From assembly GCA_035274225.1 (NCBI GenBank), contig DATEOK010000051.1:1-5391 (forward strand): a stretch of DNA of 5,391 nucleotides. The letters run 5' to 3'. The notes beneath the pieces were generated by a model. That model had not been told where the DNA came from and did not search any database. It worked only from the letters and a program-made list of their open reading frames with translations. The DNA comes from Dongia_A sp035274225. GTDB lineage: Bacteria > Pseudomonadota > Alphaproteobacteria > Dongiales > Dongiaceae. Positions 1 to 5,277 of this stretch are shown here, in pieces; position 1 is the stretch's first letter, and each line of letters opens with the position of its first letter. Position numbers and translations under genes: made by a program.

Positions 1-157
1 CCGCGAGCATGCTGACGCTCTTGCCCGAGCCGGATTCGCCGACCACGCCCAGCAGCTCGCCGGGCTCGAGCGTCAGGTCGATGCCGTCGACCGCGCGGAA
101 CGGTCCGTGATGGGTCTGGAATTCGACCGTCAGGTTGCGGATTTCAAGCAGCGGCAT
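1..157 (-). CDS. dppD: Dipeptide ABC transporter ATP-binding protein DppD, N-terminal part (cut by window edge)
   Basis: One of the two cytoplasmic ATPases expected to power the dipeptide importer. Only the first 52 codons are visible. The protein starts MPLLEIRNLTVEF, a typical first strand of an ABC nucleotide-binding domain. An FRAVDGIDL segment follows at about residues 20-28, and then the Walker A P-loop GESGSGKS at residues 40-47, which binds ATP phosphates. The layout matches E. coli DppD closely, including the FRAVD stretch and the VGESGSGKSVS sequence. The Q-loop, signature, Walker B and the C-terminal oligopeptide/dipeptide extension lie outside the window. The ATG is 5 bp after the dppC stop. 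There is no strong Shine-Dalgarno, only a weak GAAG inside the dppC end, so translation is probably coupled to dppC. The assignment to DppD rather than OppD rests on operon context and N-terminal similarity. Confidence 0.9.
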   Translation of the reverse strand, partial: MPLLEIRNLTVEFQTHHGPFRAVDGIDLTLEPGELLGVVGESGSGKSVSMLA

Positions 158-162
158 GTGGA

Positions 163-1068
163 TCAGCGCTTCAGATTCGGGTCGAGCGCATCGCGCAGCC
201 CGTCGCCCAGCAGATTGAAGGCCAGCACGGTGACGAGGATGGCAAGGCCGGGGAAGGTCACCACCCACGGCATGGAGCGGATCAGGTTGCGGGCATCGGC
301 CAGCATGGTGCCCCATTCCGGCGTCGGCGCCTGCGCGCCGTAGCCGAGGAAGCCGAGCGCGGCGGCGTCGAGGATGGCGGTGGAGAAGCTCAAGGTCGCT
401 TGCACGATCAGCGGCGCCAGGCAGTTCGGCAGCACGGTGCTCAGCATCAAGCGCAAGGTGCCGGCACCGGCGACGCGCGAGGCGGTGACGTAGTCCTTCG
501 GCAACTCGGTCAGCACCGCCGCGCGTGCCAGGCGCGCATAGTGCGGCACGTAGGTGATGGCGACCGCGATCATCGCATTGAGCAGGCCGGAGCCGAGGAT
601 GGCGACGATCGCGAGGGCCAACAGCAGGCTGGGGATGGAGAGGATGATGTCCATTGCCCGCATGATCAGGATGTCGATCGTACCGCGGAAGAAACCGGAC
701 AGCAGGCCGAACAGGATGCCCGCGGCGAGCGAAATGGTGACGACGATTGTGCCGATGAACAGCGAGTAGCGCGAACCGTAGATGATGCGGGACAGCAGGT
801 CGCGGCCGACAGAATCGGCGCCGAGGACAAAGCGGGGATCGTGGCCCTCTTCCCAGAACGGCGGGCACTGTTTGGTGACGCACTCCTTGAACACTTCGGC
901 GTAGTGGTAGGGCGCGATCACGTCGGCAAGCAGGGCTGCCACGATCAGGATGACGATGACCACGAGGCCGGCCATCGCGCCCTTATTGGCCTTCAACGAC
1001 AGCCAGACCTCCCTGGTGGGAGAAATGGTCTGGCTGACCGGCGTGGCTGAGAGTGTGGTATCGGCCAT
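163..1068 (-). CDS. dppC: Dipeptide ABC transporter permease DppC
   Basis: Inner-membrane permease that pairs with DppB to form the dipeptide channel; 301 aa, the usual length. A cytoplasmic N-terminal tail (1-28) precedes the first membrane helix (about 31-52). A periplasmic loop follows with the family motif VLGADSVGRDLLSR (81-94). Several more helices form the BPD_transp_1 core. The EAA loop that docks on the ATPase is at about 192-220 (DYVTASRVAGAG...LPNCLAPL). The C-terminus GDGLRDALDPNLKR is almost identical to that of E. coli DppC. An in-frame ATG at 1224 would add 52 residues, but these lie inside dppB and look like out-of-frame translation. The start at 1068 is preferred because it has a good Shine-Dalgarno 7 nt upstream and fits family length. 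Unusual detail: the first periplasmic loop carries a C63-x4-C68 pair. Confidence 0.96.
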   Translation of the reverse strand: MADTTLSATPVSQTISPTREVWLSLKANKGAMAGLVVIVILIVAALLADVIAPYHYAEVFKECVTKQCPPFWEEGHDPRFVLGADSVGRDLLSRIIYGSRYSLFIGTIVVTISLAAGILFGLLSGFFRGTIDILIMRAMDIILSIPSLLLALAIVAILGSGLLNAMIAVAITYVPHYARLARAAVLTELPKDYVTASRVAGAGTLRLMLSTVLPNCLAPLIVQATLSFSTAILDAAALGFLGYGAQAPTPEWGTMLADARNLIRSMPWVVTFPGLAILVTVLAFNLLGDGLRDALDPNLKR

Positions 1069-1075
1069 CGTGCGA

Positions 1076-1081
1076 TCCCCT
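1076..1081 (-). promoter_or_regulatory. Ribosome binding site of dppC, overlapping the dppB stop codon
   Basis: The minus strand reads TAGGGGA here, so the Shine-Dalgarno AGGGGA shares bases with the dppB TAG stop. It lies 7 nt before the ATG at 1068. This decides the dppC start against the longer in-frame alternative at 1224 and implies that ribosomes ending dppB can re-initiate on dppC. Confidence 0.75.
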
Positions 1082-2099
1082 AGCGCTTGTGGCGAATGCG
1101 TGGGTTGAGCAGGCCGTACAACAGGTCGACTGCCAGATTTGCCGCCATCACCAGCGCCGCGATGACCAGCACGCCACCCTGCAGCGCCGGATAGTCGCGG
1201 CGGCTGATCGATTCCACCAGCCACTTGCCGATGCCGGGCCAGGAAAACACGCTTTCGGTGAGGATCGCGCCGCCCATCAGGACGCCGACCTGCAGACCGA
1301 TGACGGTCACCACCGGCACCAGGGCGTTACGCAGCGCGTGGACCGCGACGATCCGATAGACGCCAAGGCCCTTGGCCCGCGCGGTGCGGATGTAGTCCTC
1401 GCCCAGCACCTCCAGCATGGCGGAGCGCGTCATGCGCGCGATCACGGCCAGCGGCACGGTGCCGAGAACGATGGTGGGCAGGATGAGATGATGCAGCGCG
1501 TCCAGGAACGCGCCTTGATTGCTCGGATCCTTGTCGAGCAAGGTATCGATCAGCATGAATCCGGTGATCTCGTCGATAAAGAAGTCGTCGCCCAAACGTT
1601 TGGCGACCGGCGTCCAGCCAAGAAAGACGGAAAAGAACAGGATCAGAAGCAGGCCCCACCAGAAGATCGGCATGGAATAGCCGGTCAGGCTGACGCCCAT
1701 TACCGTATGGTCGTAGACCGAGCCGCGCTTGACGGCCGCGAGGATGCCGGCCGGCAATCCGACCAGCGTCGCAAAGATCATGGCGAAGATCGCCAGTTCG
1801 ACCGTCGCCGGGAACAGCGTCAGGAACTCGTCCATGACGGGGCGGTGGGTGATGACGGAGATGCCGAGATCGCCGTGCAGCACCCCGCCGACATAGTCGA
1901 AGAACTGCACGTAGAGCGGCCGGTCGAGCCCCATCTCATGCAGCAGCTCGGCGTGGCGCTCGGGCGTGATGCCGCGCTCGCCCACGCGCACCTCGACCGG
2001 ATCGCCCGGCACCAGGCGGATCAGGACAAAGGTCAGGAGGATGATCCCGAGAAACGTCGGTATCACCAGCCCGAGGCGCGTCACAATGAAACGGAGCAT
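1080..2099 (-). CDS. dppB: Dipeptide ABC transporter permease DppB
   Basis: Inner-membrane permease subunit of the dipeptide importer; 339 aa, the same size class as E. coli DppB and very similar to it from end to end. The first helix (about 9-30) runs into the family motif VPGDPVEVRVGERGI (30-44). HGDLGIS lies at 75-81 and GYSMPIFWWG at 140-149. The EAA loop contacting the ATPase is at about 235-262 (DYIRTARAKGLG...HALRNALVPV). The end LLYGLLNPRIRHKR matches the E. coli C-terminus. The start is fixed: an in-frame TAG lies three codons upstream, and the N-terminus MLRFIVTRLGLVIPTF aligns with the family start. No Shine-Dalgarno is visible before the ATG, which sits 15 nt after the U-run of an upstream terminator-like hairpin. 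dppC follows after 11 bp. Specificity is inferred from DppA and overall similarity. Confidence 0.97.
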   Translation of the reverse strand: MLRFIVTRLGLVIPTFLGIILLTFVLIRLVPGDPVEVRVGERGITPERHAELLHEMGLDRPLYVQFFDYVGGVLHGDLGISVITHRPVMDEFLTLFPATVELAIFAMIFATLVGLPAGILAAVKRGSVYDHTVMGVSLTGYSMPIFWWGLLLILFFSVFLGWTPVAKRLGDDFFIDEITGFMLIDTLLDKDPSNQGAFLDALHHLILPTIVLGTVPLAVIARMTRSAMLEVLGEDYIRTARAKGLGVYRIVAVHALRNALVPVVTVIGLQVGVLMGGAILTESVFSWPGIGKWLVESISRRDYPALQGGVLVIAALVMAANLAVDLLYGLLNPRIRHKR

Positions 2100-2114
2100 G
2101 GATAACTATCGGTC

Positions 2115-2154
2115 AAAAAGAGGAGGGGCGGGGAAAGTTTCCTTTCCCCGCCCC
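2115..2154 (-). terminator. Intrinsic terminator or attenuator between dppA and dppB
   Basis: Read on the minus strand, GGGGCGGGGAAAG pairs perfectly with CTTTCCCCGCCCC: 13 bp, arms at 2154-2142 and 2137-2125. The loop is GAAA, a stable GNRA tetraloop. The stem is followed by TCCTC and five T residues (2119-2115). It begins 15 nt after the dppA stop and ends 15 nt before the dppB ATG. The U-run lies only on the dppA-proximal transcript side, so termination is directional. Partial termination, or a 3' barrier to exonucleases, would favour dppA mRNA over dppBCD, a known arrangement for binding-protein-dependent transporters. The hairpin is directly visible; the degree of read-through is inference. 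Confidence 0.85.
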
Positions 2155-2169
2155 CGAGGACAACTCAGA

Positions 2170-3765
2170 TTACTCTGTGATGTCGACGCCTTCGAAGATG
2201 TGGGTGCCCAGCGGGTGCACCTTGTAGCCAACCACCTTCTTGCTCATCGGCATGCTGACCAGCGAGTGCGCGATCGGCACCCACGGCGCCTGATCGTGGA
2301 AGATCGCCTCAGCCTGCTTGTAGAGCGCGGTGCGCTTCTCCACGTCGGCGATCGACTTCGCTTCGTCGATCAGCTTGGTGAAGTCCTCGTTGCACCACTT
2401 GGCGATGTTCTGGCCGCCTTCACGCGCCGAGCCGCAGGACAGCAGCACGCCCATGAAGTTGTCCGGGTCGCCGTTGTCGCCGGTCCAGCCCAGCATGCCC
2501 ATCTGGTGCTCGCCGGCCTGCAGGCGCTTGCGGTACTCGCCCCACTCGAAGGTCTTGAGCTCGGCGGTGATGCCGACCTTGGCGAGGTCGGCCTGCATCA
2601 GCTCGGCCATTTTCTTGGCATCCGGGTTGTACGGACGCTGCACCGGCATGTACCAGAGGTCGGTCTTGAGGTCGGTGACGCCGGCTTCCGCCAGCATGGC
2701 CTTGGCCTTCTCCGGATCGTACGGATAGGCCTGGATCGAATCATCGTACGACCAGATCGTCGGCGGGATCGGGTTCTTCGCCGCCTTGCCGGCGCCCTGG
2801 TAGACCGCCGCCAGGATGGCGTCCTTGTCGATCGCCATGTTGATGGCCTGGCGCACCTTCACGTTGTCGAACGGCGGCTTCTTCACGTTCATCGCGAGGT
2901 AGCCGACGTTGAGGCCTTCCTGCTCCATGACCTGGAGATTCGGGTTCTCTTTCAGCTTCGCGACGTTGGCCGGGTTCGGATACGGGATGACGTCGCACTC
3001 GCCGGCCTCGAGCCGGGCTTCGCGCGTCGCCTGGTCCGGCGTGATCGAGAACACCAGACGGTCGATCGGCTGCTTGCCGCGGAAGTAGTTGACGTTCGCG
3101 TTGTAAATGATGCGATCGTCCTTGCGGTAGGAGTTCAGCACGAACGGACCGGTGCCGATCGGCGCCTGGTCGACCTGCTCGGGCGTGCCCGCCTTCAGCA
3201 TCTGCGCCATGTATTCCGCGGAGTGGATCGCCGCGAAGTCCATGCCGAGGTTGGCGATGAACGGCGATTCCGGCTTGGTCAGCGTGAACTTCACCGTGTG
3301 CTCGTCGACCTTGTCGATTCCGCCGATGAGGTCGGCCATGCCCATGTCGTTGAAGTAGTCGTACGCGCCGCCCGACACGCCGTGATAGGGGTCGTCCTTC
3401 TTCCACATGCGGTTGAAGGTGGCGACCACGTCGTCCGCGCCGAATTCGCGGGTCGGCGAGAAGTCGCCGCGCGCATGGAACTTCACGCCCTTGCGGAGAT
3501 GGAAGGTATAGACCTTGCCGTCATCCGAGACGTCCCAGGATTCCGCCAGACCCGGCATGATCTCGGTCGTGCCTGGCTTGAACTCCACCAGGCGGTTGAA
3601 GATCGGATAGGCGGTGTCGAAGCTGGTGCCGGTGGTGTTGATCTGCGGATTGAAATTCTCCGGGCTGCCCTCGGAGCAGTACACCAGGGTCTTGGCAGTG
3701 GCGGCGTTCGCGAAGCCAAACGCGAGCGCGGCCGCTGCAACGGCCCCCAAAAGTCGTCGGTTCAT
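2170..3765 (-). CDS. dppA: Periplasmic dipeptide-binding protein DppA
   Basis: Substrate-binding component (SBP family 5) that captures dipeptides in the periplasm and delivers them to DppBC; 531 aa. Residues 1-24 form a Sec signal peptide: RR, a hydrophobic alanine-rich core, then ATA before the likely cleavage. The mature start KTLVYCSEGSPE is the same as in E. coli DppA. In the E. coli structure the dipeptide carboxylate is held by Arg355 and its amino group by Asp408. The equivalents here are R377 (PVQRPYNP) and D430 (WTGDNGDPDN), offset by only two residues in mature numbering. Four cysteines (C30, C257, C444, C458) sit where E. coli DppA forms two disulfides. A Shine-Dalgarno GGGAGA lies 8 nt before the ATG. 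Heme or delta-aminolevulinate transport, reported for E. coli Dpp, is possible but cannot be read from the sequence. Confidence 0.97.
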   Translation of the reverse strand: MNRRLLGAVAAAALAFGFANAATAKTLVYCSEGSPENFNPQINTTGTSFDTAYPIFNRLVEFKPGTTEIMPGLAESWDVSDDGKVYTFHLRKGVKFHARGDFSPTREFGADDVVATFNRMWKKDDPYHGVSGGAYDYFNDMGMADLIGGIDKVDEHTVKFTLTKPESPFIANLGMDFAAIHSAEYMAQMLKAGTPEQVDQAPIGTGPFVLNSYRKDDRIIYNANVNYFRGKQPIDRLVFSITPDQATREARLEAGECDVIPYPNPANVAKLKENPNLQVMEQEGLNVGYLAMNVKKPPFDNVKVRQAINMAIDKDAILAAVYQGAGKAAKNPIPPTIWSYDDSIQAYPYDPEKAKAMLAEAGVTDLKTDLWYMPVQRPYNPDAKKMAELMQADLAKVGITAELKTFEWGEYRKRLQAGEHQMGMLGWTGDNGDPDNFMGVLLSCGSAREGGQNIAKWCNEDFTKLIDEAKSIADVEKRTALYKQAEAIFHDQAPWVPIAHSLVSMPMSKKVVGYKVHPLGTHIFEGVDITE

Positions 3766-3773
3766 TGTTTCAG

Positions 3774-3779
3774 TCTCCC
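3774..3779 (-). promoter_or_regulatory. Ribosome binding site of dppA
   Basis: GGGAGA on the minus strand, 8 nt before the ATG at 3765. It is well placed and supports this start, which also gives a proper signal peptide. Confidence 0.7.
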
Positions 3780-3791
3780 ACTAGAAGGTCG

Positions 3792-3827
3792 GACAGCCTT
3801 GATCTTGTTTGGATTTCGCGGGCTGCC
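3792..3827 (-). promoter_or_regulatory. Possible 5'-UTR stem-loop of the dppA mRNA
   Basis: On the minus strand GGCAGCC (3827-3821) can pair with GGCTGTC (3798-3792): 7 bp including one G-U, with a 22-nt loop. If transcription starts near 3830 as the promoter prediction implies, this stem would sit at the extreme 5' end of the message, where such stems can slow decay. It does not cover the Shine-Dalgarno. The pairing is visible; a role is speculative. Confidence 0.3.
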
Positions 3828-3836
3828 TTGGCCGAA

Positions 3837-3865
3837 ACCTAGGGCCGTTGCGCAAGCGGAGTCAA
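3837..3865 (-). promoter_or_regulatory. Candidate sigma-70 promoter of the dpp operon
   Basis: The minus strand has TTGACT (3865-3860) as -35, a 17-nt spacer, and CTAGGT (3842-3837) as -10. With an 18-nt spacer the -10 reads TAGGTT. The strong TTGAC and weak -10 fit the housekeeping promoter pattern of Alphaproteobacteria. The expected start is near 3830, giving a leader of about 65 nt. The spacer contains the perfect palindrome TTGCGCAA (3848-3855), which is a possible operator. Confidence 0.5.
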
Positions 3866-3910
3866 CGCCCAGGTCATAATATTGCCACCGTCGCGACAGG
3901 GTGTTGGCCC

Positions 3911-3950
3911 TGACGCGGCGCGGCAGGTCAGTCTGCCGGGGGCGCCGTCA
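3911..3950. promoter_or_regulatory. Two-part inverted repeat, possible operator or hairpin
   Basis: The inner arms CGGCAG (3921-3926) and CTGCCG (3933-3938) are perfect and flank 6 nt. The outer arms TGACG (3911-3915) and CGTCA (3946-3950) are also perfect, and two further pairs are possible past a bulged C. The element is centred about 165 bp upstream of the dppA ATG and about 160 bp upstream of the thioesterase ATG. No U-run follows on either strand, so it is not an intrinsic terminator. It could bind a dimeric regulator or be chance structure in GC-rich DNA. Confidence 0.3.
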
Positions 3951-4021
3951 TTCCGCAGGGGCGGCGACGGCTTTCCCGCGGGTTTTCCCAAGGCCGGCTT
4001 GAAGATGGTAGAGGGCCGCGC

Positions 4022-4051
4022 TTGACCGGCGGCGGAGCGCCCCGGCATGTT
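4022..4051 (+). promoter_or_regulatory. Weak candidate promoter of the thioesterase gene
   Basis: TTGACC (4022-4027) could be a -35 box, with an 18-nt spacer and CATGTT (4046-4051) as a poor -10. It is the best placed pair I found upstream of the gene and would give a leader of roughly 35 nt. The -10 matches the consensus at only three positions. Confidence 0.22.
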
Positions 4052-4084
4052 GCGGCGCACTTTGTATCGTTTCACTCCGCCCTT

Positions 4085-4090
4085 GAGGGA
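4085..4090 (+). promoter_or_regulatory. Ribosome binding site of the thioesterase gene, favouring the second ATG
   Basis: GAGGGA lies 2 nt before the first ATG (4093) and 5 nt before the second (4096). Two consecutive ATG codons are present. The spacing makes the second one the more likely start, which would shorten the protein by one residue. Confidence 0.6.
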
Positions 4091-4092
4091 AA

Positions 4093-4581
4093 ATGATGTC
4101 GATTCCCGCCCCGTTCGTCTGGAGCGATCTGAAGGTCCTGCCCGCGTGGGTGGACGAGAACAACCACATGAACGTGGCCTTCTACCTCAAGGCGTTCGAC
4201 GACGCATTCTACGGGGTCTACCGCCACTGGGGCTTGGATTTCGCCGAGGTGCAGGCGCGCGGCTTCACCACCTTCTCGGCCGAGAACCACCTCACCTACC
4301 AGGCCGAACTGCTGCTGGGGGAAAGCTTCTCGGTCGAGACCATCCTCATCGACTTCGACCGCAAGCGCATCCGCTGGTTCAACATCATGCGCAAGGCCGA
4401 CGGCACCGTCGCCGCCACCTGCGAATGGCTGCTGCTGTTCATGAACTTCCATCAGCGCCGGGTCGCCGAGATGCCGGACGAGTTCTTTAACAAGCTGGCG
4501 GAGATCAAGGCGGCGCACGATACGCTCCCGCGTCCGCCGCAAGCGGGGCGCGGCATCTCGATCGGCAACAAGCGCAGTTGA
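4093..4581 (+). CDS. Hotdog-fold acyl-CoA thioesterase family protein (4HBT-like)
   Basis: A 162-aa cytoplasmic protein, likely hydrolysing an acyl-CoA thioester; the substrate is unknown. The segment WVDENNHMNVAFYLKAFDDA (19-38) matches the 4-hydroxybenzoyl-CoA thioesterase-type opening. In that family an Asp near an HxN motif belongs to the active site, here D21 with H25-M26-N27 starting the central hotdog helix. The rest fits the five-stranded sheet: FSAENHLTYQAELLLGE (61-77), SVETILIDFDRKRIRWFN (80-97), then ATCEWLLLFMNF (108-119). It resembles the betainyl-CoA thioesterase domain linked to carnitine dehydrogenases, as well as generic thioesterase-like proteins. No carnitine gene is nearby, so I do not assign that role. 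The last 20 residues (PRPPQAGRG and onward) look added on. It is divergent from dppA and convergent with the GST gene. Confidence 0.85.
   Translation: MMSIPAPFVWSDLKVLPAWVDENNHMNVAFYLKAFDDAFYGVYRHWGLDFAEVQARGFTTFSAENHLTYQAELLLGESFSVETILIDFDRKRIRWFNIMRKADGTVAATCEWLLLFMNFHQRRVAEMPDEFFNKLAEIKAAHDTLPRPPQAGRGISIGNKRS
4528..4553. repeat. GC-rich palindrome inside the 3' end of the thioesterase gene
   Basis: The arm at 4528-4537 (CCGCGTCCGC) pairs with 4543-4553 (GCGGGGCGCGG): ten pairs including one G-T, with one bulged G and loop CGCAA. It encodes PRPPQAGRG at residues 146-154. The CCGCAAGCGG-like core and the proline/arginine/glycine translation resemble dispersed palindromic repeats common in alphaproteobacterial genomes. 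Only one copy is in this window, so its repeat status is an inference. Confidence 0.35.
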
Positions 4582-4624
4582 TGATCCGGTGAGCTGACGG
4601 AGGAGAGAGTGGCGTCGTCGGAGC
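4582..4624. other. Convergent intergenic gap between the thioesterase and GST genes
   Basis: This 43-bp gap lies between two facing stop codons. It contains a purine-rich run (GACGGAGGAGAGAG) but no stem with a U-run. A 5-bp stem GGAGC/GCTCC (4620-4634) overlaps the GST stop and is too weak to call a terminator. Termination here is either Rho-dependent or uses structure that I cannot identify. Confidence 0.4.
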
Positions 4625-5275
4625 TTAGCGCTCCCATCCTTGCTCGAACGGATAGCGCCGCGCCCAGAAATCCTTGAGGCGCGGGTCGGCGTCCACGCGG
4701 CGGACGATCTCGGCCATCCTGGGCGCCGTCTTGTAGAAGCGCGTACGCCAGGGGCCGAAGCGCGACACCACAGTGACATAGAGATCGAGCACCGAGAGCT
4801 CGTCGCCGAGGATGTAGCGGCCGGGCGAGATCTGCTTGTCCATAGCGGCCCAGCAGGCGGCGATGCGGTCGTGCACCCGGTCGATCACCCGCGGCGCATC
4901 CTCCTTGCTGGCGGCGATGCGCATGGGGTCGCCCTTGATCCAGAACAGCGCGTAGATCGCCGACGAGACATAGGCCATCCAGCGCAGATATTGCGCGCGC
5001 CCGGGATCGCCGATCGGCGGCGCCAGCCGCGCTTGCGGATGCGCGTCCGCCAGCTGGATCAGGATCGCGGCGCTCTCGGTCATGATCTCGCCCGACGGGA
5101 ACACCACGGCCGGCACCTGGCGCATCGGGTTCACGGTCTCGACCCGCTTGCGCGCCGCCTCGTCCTGCCAGGTGACGCCCTCGATCAGCTCGTAGGGTAT
5201 ACCAAGCAGCGTCAGCGTCGCCTCGACCGGAATGGAGCCCGAGCCGACGGCGCCGAAGACGGTGAATCCGGCCAT
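4625..5275 (-). CDS. Glutathione S-transferase family protein
   Basis: A cytoplasmic GST-fold protein of 216 aa, the usual length. The N-terminal thioredoxin-like domain spans about 1-80. It has a serine-containing loop after the first strand (GSGS, 11-14), where GSTs keep the catalytic Ser/Cys/Tyr. The cis-proline is in QVPAV (P55). TES (66-68) contains the ES pair that holds the gamma-glutamyl group of glutathione. The helical C-terminal domain (about 90-205) contains the N-capping box S161-V-L-D164, a GST folding signature. Substrate and reaction cannot be told; conjugation, peroxide reduction or isomerase activity are all possible. The ATG lies 2 bp after the stop of the preceding gene and has no clear Shine-Dalgarno, so translation is probably coupled to it. 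Upstream in-frame extension is not needed to complete the domain. Confidence 0.9.
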   Translation of the reverse strand: MAGFTVFGAVGSGSIPVEATLTLLGIPYELIEGVTWQDEAARKRVETVNPMRQVPAVVFPSGEIMTESAAILIQLADAHPQARLAPPIGDPGRAQYLRWMAYVSSAIYALFWIKGDPMRIAASKEDAPRVIDRVHDRIAACWAAMDKQISPGRYILGDELSVLDLYVTVVSRFGPWRTRFYKTAPRMAEIVRRVDADPRLKDFWARRYPFEQGWER

Positions 5276-5277
5276 CG

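Larger units (their letters stand above)
3766..4092. other. Divergent intergenic region between dppA and the thioesterase gene
   Basis: This 327-bp stretch separates the minus-strand dppA start from the plus-strand thioesterase start. I see no convincing gene in it: the open frames crossing it lack family resemblance and a good ribosome binding site. The dppA-proximal third holds the likely dppA promoter and leader. The middle holds a two-part dyad (3911-3950). The thioesterase-proximal part is GC-rich and has only a weak promoter candidate. Confidence 0.7.

Noticed and set aside
400..1050. Plus-strand open frame of 216 codons across dppC
   Set aside because: Low-complexity charged translation antisense to a clear DppC; no ribosome site or family resemblance.
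1069..1224. A 52-residue N-terminal extension of DppC
   Set aside because: It lies inside dppB in another frame, does not resemble the DppC family, and the ATG at 1068 has a proper Shine-Dalgarno.
1053..2105. An open frame of 350 codons on the plus strand across dppB
   Set aside because: Its translation is dominated by Asp, Gln, Arg and His, typical of the complement of a membrane-protein gene. The minus strand encodes full-length DppB.
1966..3879. A long open frame (637 codons) on the plus strand, antisense to dppA
   Set aside because: It mirrors the dppA codon structure in GC-rich DNA. Its translation is rich in Arg, Val, His and Leu with no domain, while the minus strand encodes a complete DppA with signal peptide and binding residues.
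3875..3880. CATAAT as a -10 box for a plus-strand promoter
   Set aside because: No -35 box at suitable distance (TTGCGC is 21 nt away), and it would leave a leader of more than 200 nt.
3890..3897. Perfect palindrome GTCGCGAC
   Set aside because: At 8 bp, without flanking symmetry, and upstream of the promoter, it is expected by chance in GC-rich sequence.
3975..3990. CCCGCGGG followed by TTTT, terminator-like on the plus strand
   Set aside because: The palindrome has no loop and cannot form a stable hairpin, and no gene ends upstream on that strand.
4620..4634. GGAGC/GCTCC stem at the convergent gene ends as a bidirectional terminator
   Set aside because: Only 5 bp, with no T-run on either side.
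4072..4779. Minus-strand open frame of 235 codons across the thioesterase and the GST end
   Set aside because: It is antisense to the thioesterase and out of frame with the GST, and both of those encode recognisable folds. A GST read-through fusion is excluded by the in-frame TAA at 4625-4627.
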